Assembly (NCBI GenBank): GCA_017623515.1
Contig: JAGAOV010000010.1
Coordinates: 1 to 59,780 of the forward strand
Reading direction: 5' to 3'
Length of the DNA: 59,780 nucleotides
Origin: Ruminococcus sp.
Lineage (GTDB): Bacteria; Bacillota; Clostridia; Oscillospirales; Ruminococcaceae
Below, piece after piece: positions 13,148 through 20,765 of the stretch. The notes below the pieces were generated by a model that had not been told where the DNA came from, made no database searches, and worked only from the letters and a program-made list of their open reading frames with translations. Positions within the stretch are counted from its first letter, which is position 1; the number at the start of each line of letters is the position of its first letter. A program made the position numbers and the translations under genes.

Positions 13148-14314
13148 TCAATCCCATGACGGTTCCATGCCGGCAGCGGACTGTGCGTAATAGCTTAAAA
13201 TAGCGGTAGCGTCCTCAAGGTCGATTACAGTTTCATTGTATTCGATCGTCTGACTCATAAGAGAGTTTGATACATAACGTGTCACATCACCCTGAAGCAA
13301 TGCCATAAGCTGAACATAGTCATCATCGCTGCCGGTAAGTGACGCTTCAAGACCAGCGGCTTTATAAGCATAATATCTGAGAGCCGCAGAAGCATCCTCC
13401 AGATTTATCTTGCCATCTGGGATAATATCTCCTCTGTTGAACGGATAGATTCCGAAATCAAAGCCTAAACCGCCTTTATTGAGAGTACCGCTTGATACGC
13501 AGAAATAATATGTTCCTGCTTCAAGAGGAAGATTGTGATAGCAGCCTCTGTTGTTTTCGGATTCATTCTCTCTTGTGTGCCATCCGCCGTTTGTGATGTA
13601 GGATGTTTCATCCTCTTTATAGAAGAATACGTTGTTGCTTGCGTCGGGATACTCACAGCTTATGGAAATGAGATTGCCGAGCATGAAATAGTGTCCGGAT
13701 TCTTCAATTGTGAATTTATACCAGCAGTCATAAAGCTCTGATGCGATTATATCTTCATGGCTGAGGTCAGCGGTCAGGACATCATAATAGTGTGTGCCTA
13801 CTTCAATTTCTGCCGCTTCTTCGCGTGTGATATTATCATTTTTGTCTATGGTATCATTCAGCGGAGACGCATCAGCGGCAATTGAGCCTGTGGCAGGCTC
13901 AGTCCAGTAGTTGTGGTCAATTATCTCTGTCCAGAAGTAATATGTTCCTGCATACATGACATAATCTTTTGTAACGGTCTGACCTGCGCTTATCTGATTT
14001 GAGTGGTAATCAAGGGAATCGCTGTCAGTCCATCTGAAATCCTGTCCTACAGGATTTTTCTGAATGCCGAAATTTATTGCGTTTGAGCAGGATACAGTGA
14101 ATTCAATGCGGGATGTTTCATTTACGGTAAATTGATATACAGATATGCAGCTTGTGTCGTTGGTGTCGGAGTTTGTTACAGAGAAGCTCAGTGAAGTGCC
14201 GTCAACGGGCAGCGTCTGAATTTCATTATCCTCTGCAAATGCAGAAGGAATGTTCAATGACGAGGCAAAAAGACATACGAGTGAAATGGTAAGTGCACAG
14301 ATTCGAGTTAACAT
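13148..14314 (-). CDS. Secreted protein with split-loop dockerin
   Basis: A 388-aa exported protein. The signal peptide (1-28) ends near SAFAED. About 270 aa of beta-rich sequence follow, apparently two related domains resembling bacterial pre-peptidase C-terminal-like beta-sandwiches (both contain the YAGTYYFW / EAGTYYFC pattern); that family call is tentative. The C-terminal dockerin (about 300-388) has a first repeat with DGKINLEDASAALRYYAYKAAG. Its second repeat has a calcium loop broken by about 17 inserted residues (GDVT ... VIDLEDATAILSYYAQSAAG). The candidate scaffoldin at 58361 has the same layout. The gene is followed 38 nt later by the isomerase-like gene, and a promoter lies at 14362-14389. 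Confidence 0.8.
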   Translation of the reverse strand: MLTRICALTISLVCLFASSLNIPSAFAEDNEIQTLPVDGTSLSFSVTNSDTNDTSCISVYQFTVNETSRIEFTVSCSNAINFGIQKNPVGQDFRWTDSDSLDYHSNQISAGQTVTKDYVMYAGTYYFWTEIIDHNYWTEPATGSIAADASPLNDTIDKNDNITREEAAEIEVGTHYYDVLTADLSHEDIIASELYDCWYKFTIEESGHYFMLGNLISISCEYPDASNNVFFYKEDETSYITNGGWHTRENESENNRGCYHNLPLEAGTYYFCVSSGTLNKGGLGFDFGIYPFNRGDIIPDGKINLEDASAALRYYAYKAAGLEASLTGSDDDYVQLMALLQGDVTRYVSNSLMSQTIEYNETVIDLEDATAILSYYAQSAAGMEPSWD

Positions 14315-14361
14315 AATAACATCTCCTTATAGATAATTTTGGGGAAGGTATCCCTACTTAA

Positions 14362-14389
14362 ATTATACTATATTACCATTAAAAGTCAA
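14362..14389 (-). promoter_or_regulatory. Promoter of the dockerin/isomerase pair
   Basis: TTGACT (14389-14384), 16-nt spacer, TATAAT (14367-14362), between GH3 and the dockerin gene. Confidence 0.7.
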
Positions 14390-14426
14390 CAGTTTTCAGG
14401 AAAATTATACATTATAAATCAAGAAT

Positions 14427-16703
14427 TTATTCGTTTATAACAAGCTTCAGTTTCTTAACCAGCTCAGCACATTCCTCACAGCTTACTGAACCGCCTCCGA
14501 ATGGTACAAGATTGCGGATAGGCATATAGCGCATCATAGCTTCAAGCATTTCAGAAGTACCTGCACCCATAGCGTCCTCATCGGAAGAACCGCTGTCCTG
14601 ACCAAATGCACCCAGATAAGGCTTCAGCACATCCATTACGCCCTCAATATGAAGCAGATCGCCAAGAAGAGTATCCTGCGTTATTTCCATGGGAATATAC
14701 TTTCTGCCGTCAATATGAATTACAGTCTGTGCAGTGAGGTTTGCAGAGGAATTGCCTGCCGCAATAGTGTAATCACCAGTTGGAACGCACCAGCCGTCCA
14801 GAACCTCATCATAATACGCAAATGCACGTTTATCTAAAGTAAATGTGACAGTCTTAGTCTCGCCTGCTTCAAGTGCAACCTTTTCGTAGGCACGAAGCTC
14901 CATAGCCGGACGAATTACAAAGTCATTCTTCTCAGGAAGAACATAAAGCTGAACCACTTCTTTTCCCTGTCTTTCACCGGTATTTGTGATATTCACAGTA
15001 ACCTTCACACAATCCTTATCAGTGTATGAGGTGCGGTCTGTAGTTATGCCGGAAATATTGAAGCTTGTATAGGAAAGACCGTGACCGAACGGGAAAAGCA
15101 CCGGCATTTTCTTTGTGGAATAGTAGCGGTAGCCTACGAAAACGCCCTCACGGTAAGGGGCATAGTCGCCCTCGCCAAAGAACGAAAGATAGGACGGATT
15201 ATCCTCAAGCTTAATGGGGAATGTTTCTGCAAGATGACCGCATGGATTCTTTTCGCCGAAGAGAAGCTGTGCAGCAGCACCGCCGGATGCCTGTCCTGCA
15301 AGGTATGCTTCCAGTATGCCCTTTACTTCGTTTATCCACGGCATTTCCACAGGTGAACCATTGTGGAGAACTACAACAGTATTGGGATTTGCTTTAGAAA
15401 CTTCGGAAATAAGCTTGTTCTGGCAGTCGGGCATTCTCATATGGCTTCTGTCAAAGCCTTCTGATTCAAAGGAATCCGGCAGACCTGCAAAAACAACAGC
15501 CTTATCCGCATTCTGTGCAGCCTTTACAGCCTCGGTAATGAGAACCTCGTCCGGTTCATTTGATTCAGCTTCATATCCCTTTGCATAGGTTACATTGTAT
15601 CCCTTTGAATTTGCATATTCAAGGGCAGATTCAACCCTGTGGGAATTTATATGAGAACTGCCGCCGCCCTGAAAACGCGGATTTTCCGCAAATGCGCCGA
15701 TGAATGCAATGCTTTCATTCTTGTCAAGAGGAAGGATATTCTCTTCATTTTTAAGAAGAACCATACATTCCGCAGCGATTTCTCTTGAAAGCTCATGATC
15801 AGCGTCACGGTCAAAGACTGCGTTTTCGTCACGTCCGGAGAGATGTCTTTCAAGAATAGTGAGAACTCTTTCCACGGCAGTATCAAGTACCTCCTCGGAA
15901 AGTCTGCCATCCTTTACAGCCTGCACTATCTCAGCGTCACGGAAGCCGAAGCTTGATGGCATTTCCAGATCCATGCCTGCTTCAAGGGCGGTGCATCTGT
16001 CGCTTACTGCGCCCCAGTCGCTTACAACATAGCCGTCAAAACCCCATTCTCCACGGAGAATATCAGTGAGAGCTTTCTTGTCATCAGCGGCATATGTGCC
16101 GTTTATCCTGTTGTAGGAACACATTACAGTCCAAGGCTTAGCTTCCTTGACTGCGTTTTCAAATGCTGCAAGATAGATTTCCCTTGCAGTACGTTCATCC
16201 ATACAGGAGCTGCTGCTCATGCGGCGGTGTTCCTGATTGTTGGCGTAGAAATGCTTTATGCTTGTGCCAACATTCTTGCTCTGAACGCCCTTGATGAAGT
16301 GCTTGGCAGTTTCGCCGGCAACAAGTGGATCTTCTGAATAGTATTCAAAGTTGCGTCCGCAGAGGGGAGAACGCTTAATGTTGACAGCAGGGCCGAGGAT
16401 AACGGCAATATTTTCAGCCTGACATTCATTTCCGAGAGCCTGTCCCATTTTCTCCATAAGCTCTCTGTCGAATGAAGCAGCAGCGGCACTTCCTGTAGGG
16501 AAGCATACAGCCTTAATGCTTTCGTTGATGCCCATGTTATCGGCGGTTTCGTCCTGCTTGCGCAGACCGTGAGGGCCGTCGCTCATCATGAGTGAGGGTA
16601 CGCCAAGGCGTTCAACGGCTTTGGTATGCCAGAAGTCGCCGCCGGAACATAGACCTGCTTTCTCCTCAAGAGTGAGCTGTGATATGATTTCCTTGATGTT
16701 CAT
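14427..16703 (-). CDS. Glycoside hydrolase family 3 beta-glucosidase-type enzyme
   Basis: A 758-aa GH3 enzyme without signal peptide or dockerin, so it probably acts in the cytoplasm on imported oligosaccharides. The (beta/alpha)8 domain holds the conserved KHF motif (about 150) and the catalytic nucleophile Asp in SDWGA (Asp229). The alpha/beta sandwich domain follows, with GGGSSHIN near 345. A fibronectin type III-like domain lies at about 570-650. The last ~90 aa (from MEITQDTLLGDLL) form an extra helical extension seen in some clostridial GH3 proteins. Exact substrate (beta-glucoside, beta-xyloside) is not determined. The gene starts 12 nt after the end of a mosaic repeat whose last bases abut the GGAGG ribosome binding site. 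Confidence 0.93.
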   Translation of the reverse strand: MNIKEIISQLTLEEKAGLCSGGDFWHTKAVERLGVPSLMMSDGPHGLRKQDETADNMGINESIKAVCFPTGSAAAASFDRELMEKMGQALGNECQAENIAVILGPAVNIKRSPLCGRNFEYYSEDPLVAGETAKHFIKGVQSKNVGTSIKHFYANNQEHRRMSSSSCMDERTAREIYLAAFENAVKEAKPWTVMCSYNRINGTYAADDKKALTDILRGEWGFDGYVVSDWGAVSDRCTALEAGMDLEMPSSFGFRDAEIVQAVKDGRLSEEVLDTAVERVLTILERHLSGRDENAVFDRDADHELSREIAAECMVLLKNEENILPLDKNESIAFIGAFAENPRFQGGGSSHINSHRVESALEYANSKGYNVTYAKGYEAESNEPDEVLITEAVKAAQNADKAVVFAGLPDSFESEGFDRSHMRMPDCQNKLISEVSKANPNTVVVLHNGSPVEMPWINEVKGILEAYLAGQASGGAAAQLLFGEKNPCGHLAETFPIKLEDNPSYLSFFGEGDYAPYREGVFVGYRYYSTKKMPVLFPFGHGLSYTSFNISGITTDRTSYTDKDCVKVTVNITNTGERQGKEVVQLYVLPEKNDFVIRPAMELRAYEKVALEAGETKTVTFTLDKRAFAYYDEVLDGWCVPTGDYTIAAGNSSANLTAQTVIHIDGRKYIPMEITQDTLLGDLLHIEGVMDVLKPYLGAFGQDSGSSDEDAMGAGTSEMLEAMMRYMPIRNLVPFGGGSVSCEECAELVKKLKLVINE

Positions 16704-16715
16704 TTGATTTCCTCC

Positions 16716-17043
16716 AAATCAATAAAAGTTTTTTGGTCCAGTACCCCAAGGGCACTTCCTTCGGGCGCATTTTCAAAAATGCTGGTGCGGTCCAGCTTCA
16801 TAAGCTGGTCGCCGTCCGCAGACGGCGAAATACTCTTTGCTGAAAATTACGGTAGGTTTTCTCTAAGAGCAATAACACAAATTTCGCTTAATAAAGAACT
16901 TTCTGCCAATGTGACCTTAAAACAGAAAGCTGTCTTTTCGCCTGATGAAAAGAACGTCAGCGAAATTTGAAACCCAGCAGGAGAAAACGGCGTGAAACGC
17001 CGGAGAATCCTGCGAACCGCACGAGTTAAGTTATCTAAGAGAA
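16716..17043 (-). repeat. Mosaic intergenic element, copy A
   Basis: About 328 bp filling the gap between the PHP gene and GH3, read on the minus strand. It starts with TTCTCTTAGATAACTTA and ends with CAAAAAACTTTTATTGATTT. It shares long blocks with copy B (29114-29474): the TTCTCTTAGAT start, an ACTCGTGCGGT block, a long block around CTCCGGCGTTTCACGCCG, and AGCGAAATTTGTGTTA. It shares with copy C (33115-33322) the perfect hairpin block TCGCCGTCTGCGGACGGCGA. Several short palindromes lie in the middle. No ORF is convincing. Confidence 0.8.
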
Positions 17044-17044
17044 G

Positions 17045-17818
17045 TTACTCCTTTATACCCAATCCCGGCAGAAAATCCACAAGCTTCAGCCCGAACCGTT
17101 CAGCATACATCCTGCATTTTTCCATATTCTCCGTATCATTAAGGCTTTCGGGAAAATGGGCATCACAGCCGATAATGGCATCACATCCTGTTTCTGCGGC
17201 AATGCGGAAAAACTTATCTGCCGGATAATGCCTGCCCTGCAATAGACCTAGCATGTTTATTTCAATAGGAATGTTCCTTTCTTTAAGATATTCACAAAGC
17301 CTGCCCATATGCTTTCTGTAAATATCATCAGTTCCGGTGAAATTAAAGAGATCGGGATGAGCCACATATGAATATCTGCCTGTGTCCATTCCCATTATAA
17401 TAGTATCAACATACTTTTTCAGCTCATATTCTGAATCAGATGGAAAGCCGGTATAGGGCGCAAAGGGTTCTCTGCCTGTGAAATGCTGTCCCAGTATCAT
17501 ATAGTCAACAGGATAATTATCAAGAAGCCTGTACTGTTTTTCAATAAGTTCCGGAATGTATTCAGCCTCAAAGCCGGCGTATATTGTTATGTCATTCTTA
17601 TATTCACGTTTAAGTCTGTCCATTGATGCAAAGTAATCGTCAAGCTGAGAGGGCAGCATTCTCGTACCGGAAACATGTCCGTCATCATATATCCACGGGC
17701 AATGGTCGGAAAAACCGAGAATCTTCATGCCGCTTTTTATTGCGGCTTCTACATAAGCCTTATCCTCGCCGGACGCATGCTGACAACGAACCGTATGTGT
17801 GTGATAATTTGCAAGCAT
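17045..17818 (-). CDS. PHP-domain phosphatase (histidinol-phosphatase HisK type)
   Basis: A 257-aa PHP-superfamily metal-dependent phosphoesterase, most like the histidinol-phosphatase (HisK) branch. Metal-binding motifs include YHTHT at the N-terminus, FSDHCPW near 48, an E in AGFEAEY, GQHF, AHPDLF and the C-terminal GCDAHFPE. The start is the ATG at 17818, 7 nt after GGAGG; an upstream in-frame start would add 13 unconserved residues. Histidine biosynthesis genes are not nearby, so the physiological substrate could also be another small phosphoester. Its stop codon abuts mosaic element A. Confidence 0.87.
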   Translation of the reverse strand: MLANYHTHTVRCQHASGEDKAYVEAAIKSGMKILGFSDHCPWIYDDGHVSGTRMLPSQLDDYFASMDRLKREYKNDITIYAGFEAEYIPELIEKQYRLLDNYPVDYMILGQHFTGREPFAPYTGFPSDSEYELKKYVDTIIMGMDTGRYSYVAHPDLFNFTGTDDIYRKHMGRLCEYLKERNIPIEINMLGLLQGRHYPADKFFRIAAETGCDAIIGCDAHFPESLNDTENMEKCRMYAERFGLKLVDFLPGLGIKE

Positions 17819-17898
17819 AATTATTACCTCCTGTTCATTCTGATTATATTTTAGCATAAGAAAGATCTCGATTCAATGACAATCTCTGAACATGTGTA

Positions 17899-17930
17899 TA
17901 AAAAACGGGCGTGGAAACCCACACCCGTTT
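17899..17930 (-). terminator. Terminator of the 72-aa protein gene
   Basis: Minus-strand stem AAACGGGTGTGG / CCACGCCCGTTT (one mismatch) with a short loop and a run of T residues. Confidence 0.75.
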
Positions 17931-17943
17931 GATTATATGTAAA

Positions 17944-18162
17944 TTACTTCTTGCCGAAAAGTCCGCCCAGCTTATCACCGATGTCATCGAGACTGATCTT
18001 AGCCTTAATACCATTTACAATGCCCTCTATCTGATCATCCGGCAGGTCAACACCGATAAGACCTTCCAGTGCTGCAATCGGATCTTCCTTGAATTTCTTC
18101 ATAAGATCCTTGTCACCCTTGATCTTGTCAGTCAGTTCTTCGATTTTTGCTTTAATATCCAT
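17944..18162 (-). CDS. Small conserved-looking helical protein (72 aa)
   Basis: Function unknown. A lysine/aspartate-rich, mostly helical protein opening MDIKAKIEELTDKIKGDK. The pattern FKEDPIAALEGLIGVDLPDDQI resembles the leader part of nitrile-hydratase-like (NHLP) RiPP precursors, and the end is GDKLGGLFGKK. There is no Cys/Ser/Thr-rich core and no maturation or export gene nearby, so a RiPP role is not supported. It is monocistronic: a promoter at 18213-18241 and a terminator at 17899-17930 frame it, and a GAGG-type site precedes the ATG. The alternative is a small cytoplasmic regulator or folding helper; I cannot choose. Confidence 0.7.
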   Translation of the reverse strand: MDIKAKIEELTDKIKGDKDLMKKFKEDPIAALEGLIGVDLPDDQIEGIVNGIKAKISLDDIGDKLGGLFGKK

Positions 18163-18212
18163 GATAATGTCCTCTTTTCTGATTAAAGTGAAGCTCTGAT
18201 GAGCTGTTATTT

Positions 18213-18241
18213 ATTATAACATACAACTCTCTATAATGCAA
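18213..18241 (-). promoter_or_regulatory. Promoter of the 72-aa protein gene
   Basis: TTGCAT (18241-18236), 17-nt spacer, TATAAT (18218-18213). Confidence 0.7.
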
Positions 18242-18274
18242 GAGATTTTTGTTTAAATTTACAAGGAAATAATC

Positions 18275-20029
18275 TTAGCCTGCAATATTGAATCTTTCCA
18301 GATACTCATTGTACTTAGCAGCGAAAAATTCCTTGTTCTGAATTTTAACAGTGTGGAGATATTCATGGGTATCAAATGTACCGTGATTAGCTTCAATAAC
18401 AGCAACAGCGATGTTTGAGCAGTGGTCAGCAGTACGCTTGAGACTTGTGAGAACGTCATTGAGAGCAAATCCAAGTTCCTTGGTACACTTACCATTCTGA
18501 AGGCGAATGATATGCTTTCTCTTTGCAGTGAGAATAAGAGTGTCGATAACCTTATCCAGAGGTTCAACAGCTGCGGCAATTTCAAGATCTCCTGTGCGGA
18601 ATGTCTCAGCAGTTATATTGAGAATTTCCTTTACAGCTTCGGAAATAATTCTCAGTTCTTCGTTTGCTTCAGAGGAGAATGACGTTTTCTTATCATGAAG
18701 TTCCCTGCCGATCTCAGTAACGCTTACCGCATGGTCACCAATACGTTCAAAGTCGTCGATAGTGTGGAGTATCTTAGCGATCCGCTTTGAATCAGCATCA
18801 GAAACGCCTATCTTTGTCAGCTTCATCATATATGTTCCAAGCTGATCTTCAAGAGTATCAAGACGTGTTTCCATCTCGTCTATCTCAGCAGCACCCTCTT
18901 CAGTAAAGTGTCTCATCTGCTCAATCGACTTGAAGAAAGCGTCCTTTGCCAGCATACACATGTCAACAGTAACATCAAAGGACTTGTTCACAGCAATAGT
19001 AGGCACGGAAAGTGTACGTTCGTCCAGAATAACTTCCTTTGCATTTTCGCCGTCCTTATCCTTGATTACCCAGTTAGCAAGCTTTTCAAGCTGCTTTGCA
19101 AATGGAAGAAGAAGCGCAGTTGTCAGTACATTGAAAATACTGTGTATAATGGCTATCATAAGAGGTGATATTTCCCAGCTGGTAAATTCCCAGTTGAATA
19201 TCATATCACCAAGACAGAATGGAATAAGACAGATAAGTGTACCAAAAATATTAAATGAGAGATGTACAACAGCAACTTTTTTTGCATTTCTGCTTACGCC
19301 GATACTGGAGATAAGTGCAGTAACGCATGTACCGATATTCTGTCCCATGATGATCGGGATAGCCATTCCGTATGTAACACCGCCGGCAAGAGAGAGAGCC
19401 TGAAGAATTGCCACAGAAGCGGCAGAACTCTGGATAATACCAGTAAAAACTGCACCGATAATAACAGCTATAATTGGATTGGAGAATGCGGTGAGCATAC
19501 TTGCAAACTCAGGCATTTCGGAAAGCGGCTCCATAGAATCTGACATGAGAGTCATACCGAACATGAGAATTGCAAAGCCAATAAGAACGCTGCCGAGGCT
19601 CTTCCATTTTTCCTTTTTGCCCATCATAGTCATGACAACGCCGATGAGAGCGAAGATGGGTGCGAAATTCTTGGGCTTTAAGAGATTGAGCCAGATAACG
19701 TCACTGTCGATACCAGCAAGACTAAGTATCCATGCAGTAAGGGTTGTGCCTATGTTTGAACCCATGAGTACACCGATAGTCTGTCCGAATTCGAGGAGAC
19801 CGGAGTTTACCAAACCAACCAGCATAACGGTAACAGCAGAAGATGACTGGACAGCGATAGTCATGCCTGCACCGAATAACATTGCGATATAACGGTTTTT
19901 AGTGATCTTGTTAAGGTTCTTTGTAAGTGAGCCGTTGGAGGATTTTTCGAGGCCGGCAGACATAACGTTCATTCCATAAATGAAAAATGCCAGTCCTCCG
20001 AAAAGGGTGATAATTGAAAAAATATCCAT
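18275..20029 (-). CDS. Na/phosphate symporter with C-terminal PhoU domain
   Basis: A 584-aa Na+/Pi cotransporter family protein (NptA/YjbB type). The membrane part (about 1-310) contains the two inverted PNaS repeats. Both carry the QSSSA/QSSAA motif (AVQSSSAVTVMLVGLVNSG near 63 and IIQSSAASVAILQAL near 205), with GSNIGTTLTAW and GQNIGTCVTALISS. The C-terminal ~230 aa are a PhoU-like helical domain (DDFERIGDHAVSVTE signature). It would import, or in some relatives export, phosphate and couple this to regulation. The start is ATG 20029, which follows AGGAAGGAG; the longer frame begins inside that region. Confidence 0.93.
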   Translation of the reverse strand: MDIFSIITLFGGLAFFIYGMNVMSAGLEKSSNGSLTKNLNKITKNRYIAMLFGAGMTIAVQSSSAVTVMLVGLVNSGLLEFGQTIGVLMGSNIGTTLTAWILSLAGIDSDVIWLNLLKPKNFAPIFALIGVVMTMMGKKEKWKSLGSVLIGFAILMFGMTLMSDSMEPLSEMPEFASMLTAFSNPIIAVIIGAVFTGIIQSSAASVAILQALSLAGGVTYGMAIPIIMGQNIGTCVTALISSIGVSRNAKKVAVVHLSFNIFGTLICLIPFCLGDMIFNWEFTSWEISPLMIAIIHSIFNVLTTALLLPFAKQLEKLANWVIKDKDGENAKEVILDERTLSVPTIAVNKSFDVTVDMCMLAKDAFFKSIEQMRHFTEEGAAEIDEMETRLDTLEDQLGTYMMKLTKIGVSDADSKRIAKILHTIDDFERIGDHAVSVTEIGRELHDKKTSFSSEANEELRIISEAVKEILNITAETFRTGDLEIAAAVEPLDKVIDTLILTAKRKHIIRLQNGKCTKELGFALNDVLTSLKRTADHCSNIAVAVIEANHGTFDTHEYLHTVKIQNKEFFAAKYNEYLERFNIAG

Positions 20030-20183
20030 AAGATTTTTCTCCTTCCTGATCATACAGGGATTTTACTTAGGTTTTACATGGATTTAACCATAATAACATT
20101 CTAACGGATATTACTTAACTGTAGCTTAAAATGATGGAAAATTTTTATAAATTATACGCAGTTTCATACAGCAGAAAATGCAG

Positions 20184-20204
20184 CTGCCGCAAAATATGCG
20201 GCAG
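20184..20204 (-). terminator. Hairpin after the BofC-like gene
   Basis: Perfect 8-bp stem CTGCCGCA / TGCGGCAG just after the stop at 20210, with only a weak T-run. Possibly a terminator or attenuator before the symporter gene. Confidence 0.4.
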
Positions 20205-20209
20205 ACCTG

Positions 20210-20554
20210 CTATGACGTTATATCCTCAACCAGCCTGCGCATTTCTTCCTCCGTATTGGTTATAATTCCTTGTGAGAGCAGTTCCCTGTCATAATCGGAG
20301 AGAAGAGTGAGCGGCATGTCCAACTCATGGTATGGTACTTCACTGTCACCACGGAACATTCCCAGCTTTCCTTCCCATATCCGTAGAACATATTTTATGC
20401 CTGTGGTTACGGATGTTGAGGTAACAGCGGCATCGGTGGCTTCCTGAGCCGCAGGAGCTGGATGCCTGATGGAGGCTGTCATAGTACCGAAAACAACTAC
20501 TGTTGAAACCGCAAGAGCTGTTACCGGCATGAGCCATACGAGTTTATTTGTCAT
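20210..20554 (-). CDS. Small membrane-anchored protein with BofC C-terminal-like domain
   Basis: A 114-aa protein with one N-terminal membrane segment (about 7-28), an Ala/Thr linker, and a C-terminal domain of about 60 aa (YVLRIWEGKLGMF ... SLTLLSDYDRELL-type pattern, ending LVEDITS). This looks like the short BofC C-terminal-like proteins common in clostridia. In Bacillus, BofC regulates the SpoIVB signalling protease at sigma-K activation, but the short clostridial relatives have no established role. AGGAGG lies 8 nt before the ATG. It is divergent from the PBP gene, and a plausible minus-strand promoter (TTGCGC-17-TATACA) lies at 20651-20623. Confidence 0.6.
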   Translation of the reverse strand: MTNKLVWLMPVTALAVSTVVVFGTMTASIRHPAPAAQEATDAAVTSTSVTTGIKYVLRIWEGKLGMFRGDSEVPYHELDMPLTLLSDYDRELLSQGIITNTEEEMRRLVEDITS

Positions 20555-20655
20555 TTAGTTTTCCTCCTTTTTTCAATAAGTAACATATTCAGTATGGGCG
20601 GTTTGGCAAAGTTTATACATTGTGTATATTTTTATAGGAAATTTTGCGCAAAGCC

Positions 20656-20684
20656 TTAACAACCGGAATTTTTTGTGTTATAAT
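20656..20684 (+). promoter_or_regulatory. Promoter of the PBP/methyltransferase operon
   Basis: TTAACA (20656-20661), 17-nt spacer, TATAAT (20679-20684); start near 20691, about 75 nt before the ATG. Confidence 0.7.
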
Positions 20685-20765
20685 AAATGTGTATATTTTC
20701 ACGTCAATCAGTGGCATATCCTGCCATATCAACGGCAGCCCACTTTTATGGAAGGATAGAGACTT

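Noticed and set aside
16704..17043. 88-aa and 78-aa ORFs in mosaic element A
   Set aside because: The frames run through palindromes shared with non-coding copies B and C, are not kept between copies, and lack ribosome binding sites.
17944..18162. RiPP precursor
   Set aside because: There is leader-like similarity only: no core peptide, no modifying enzyme and no exporter nearby.
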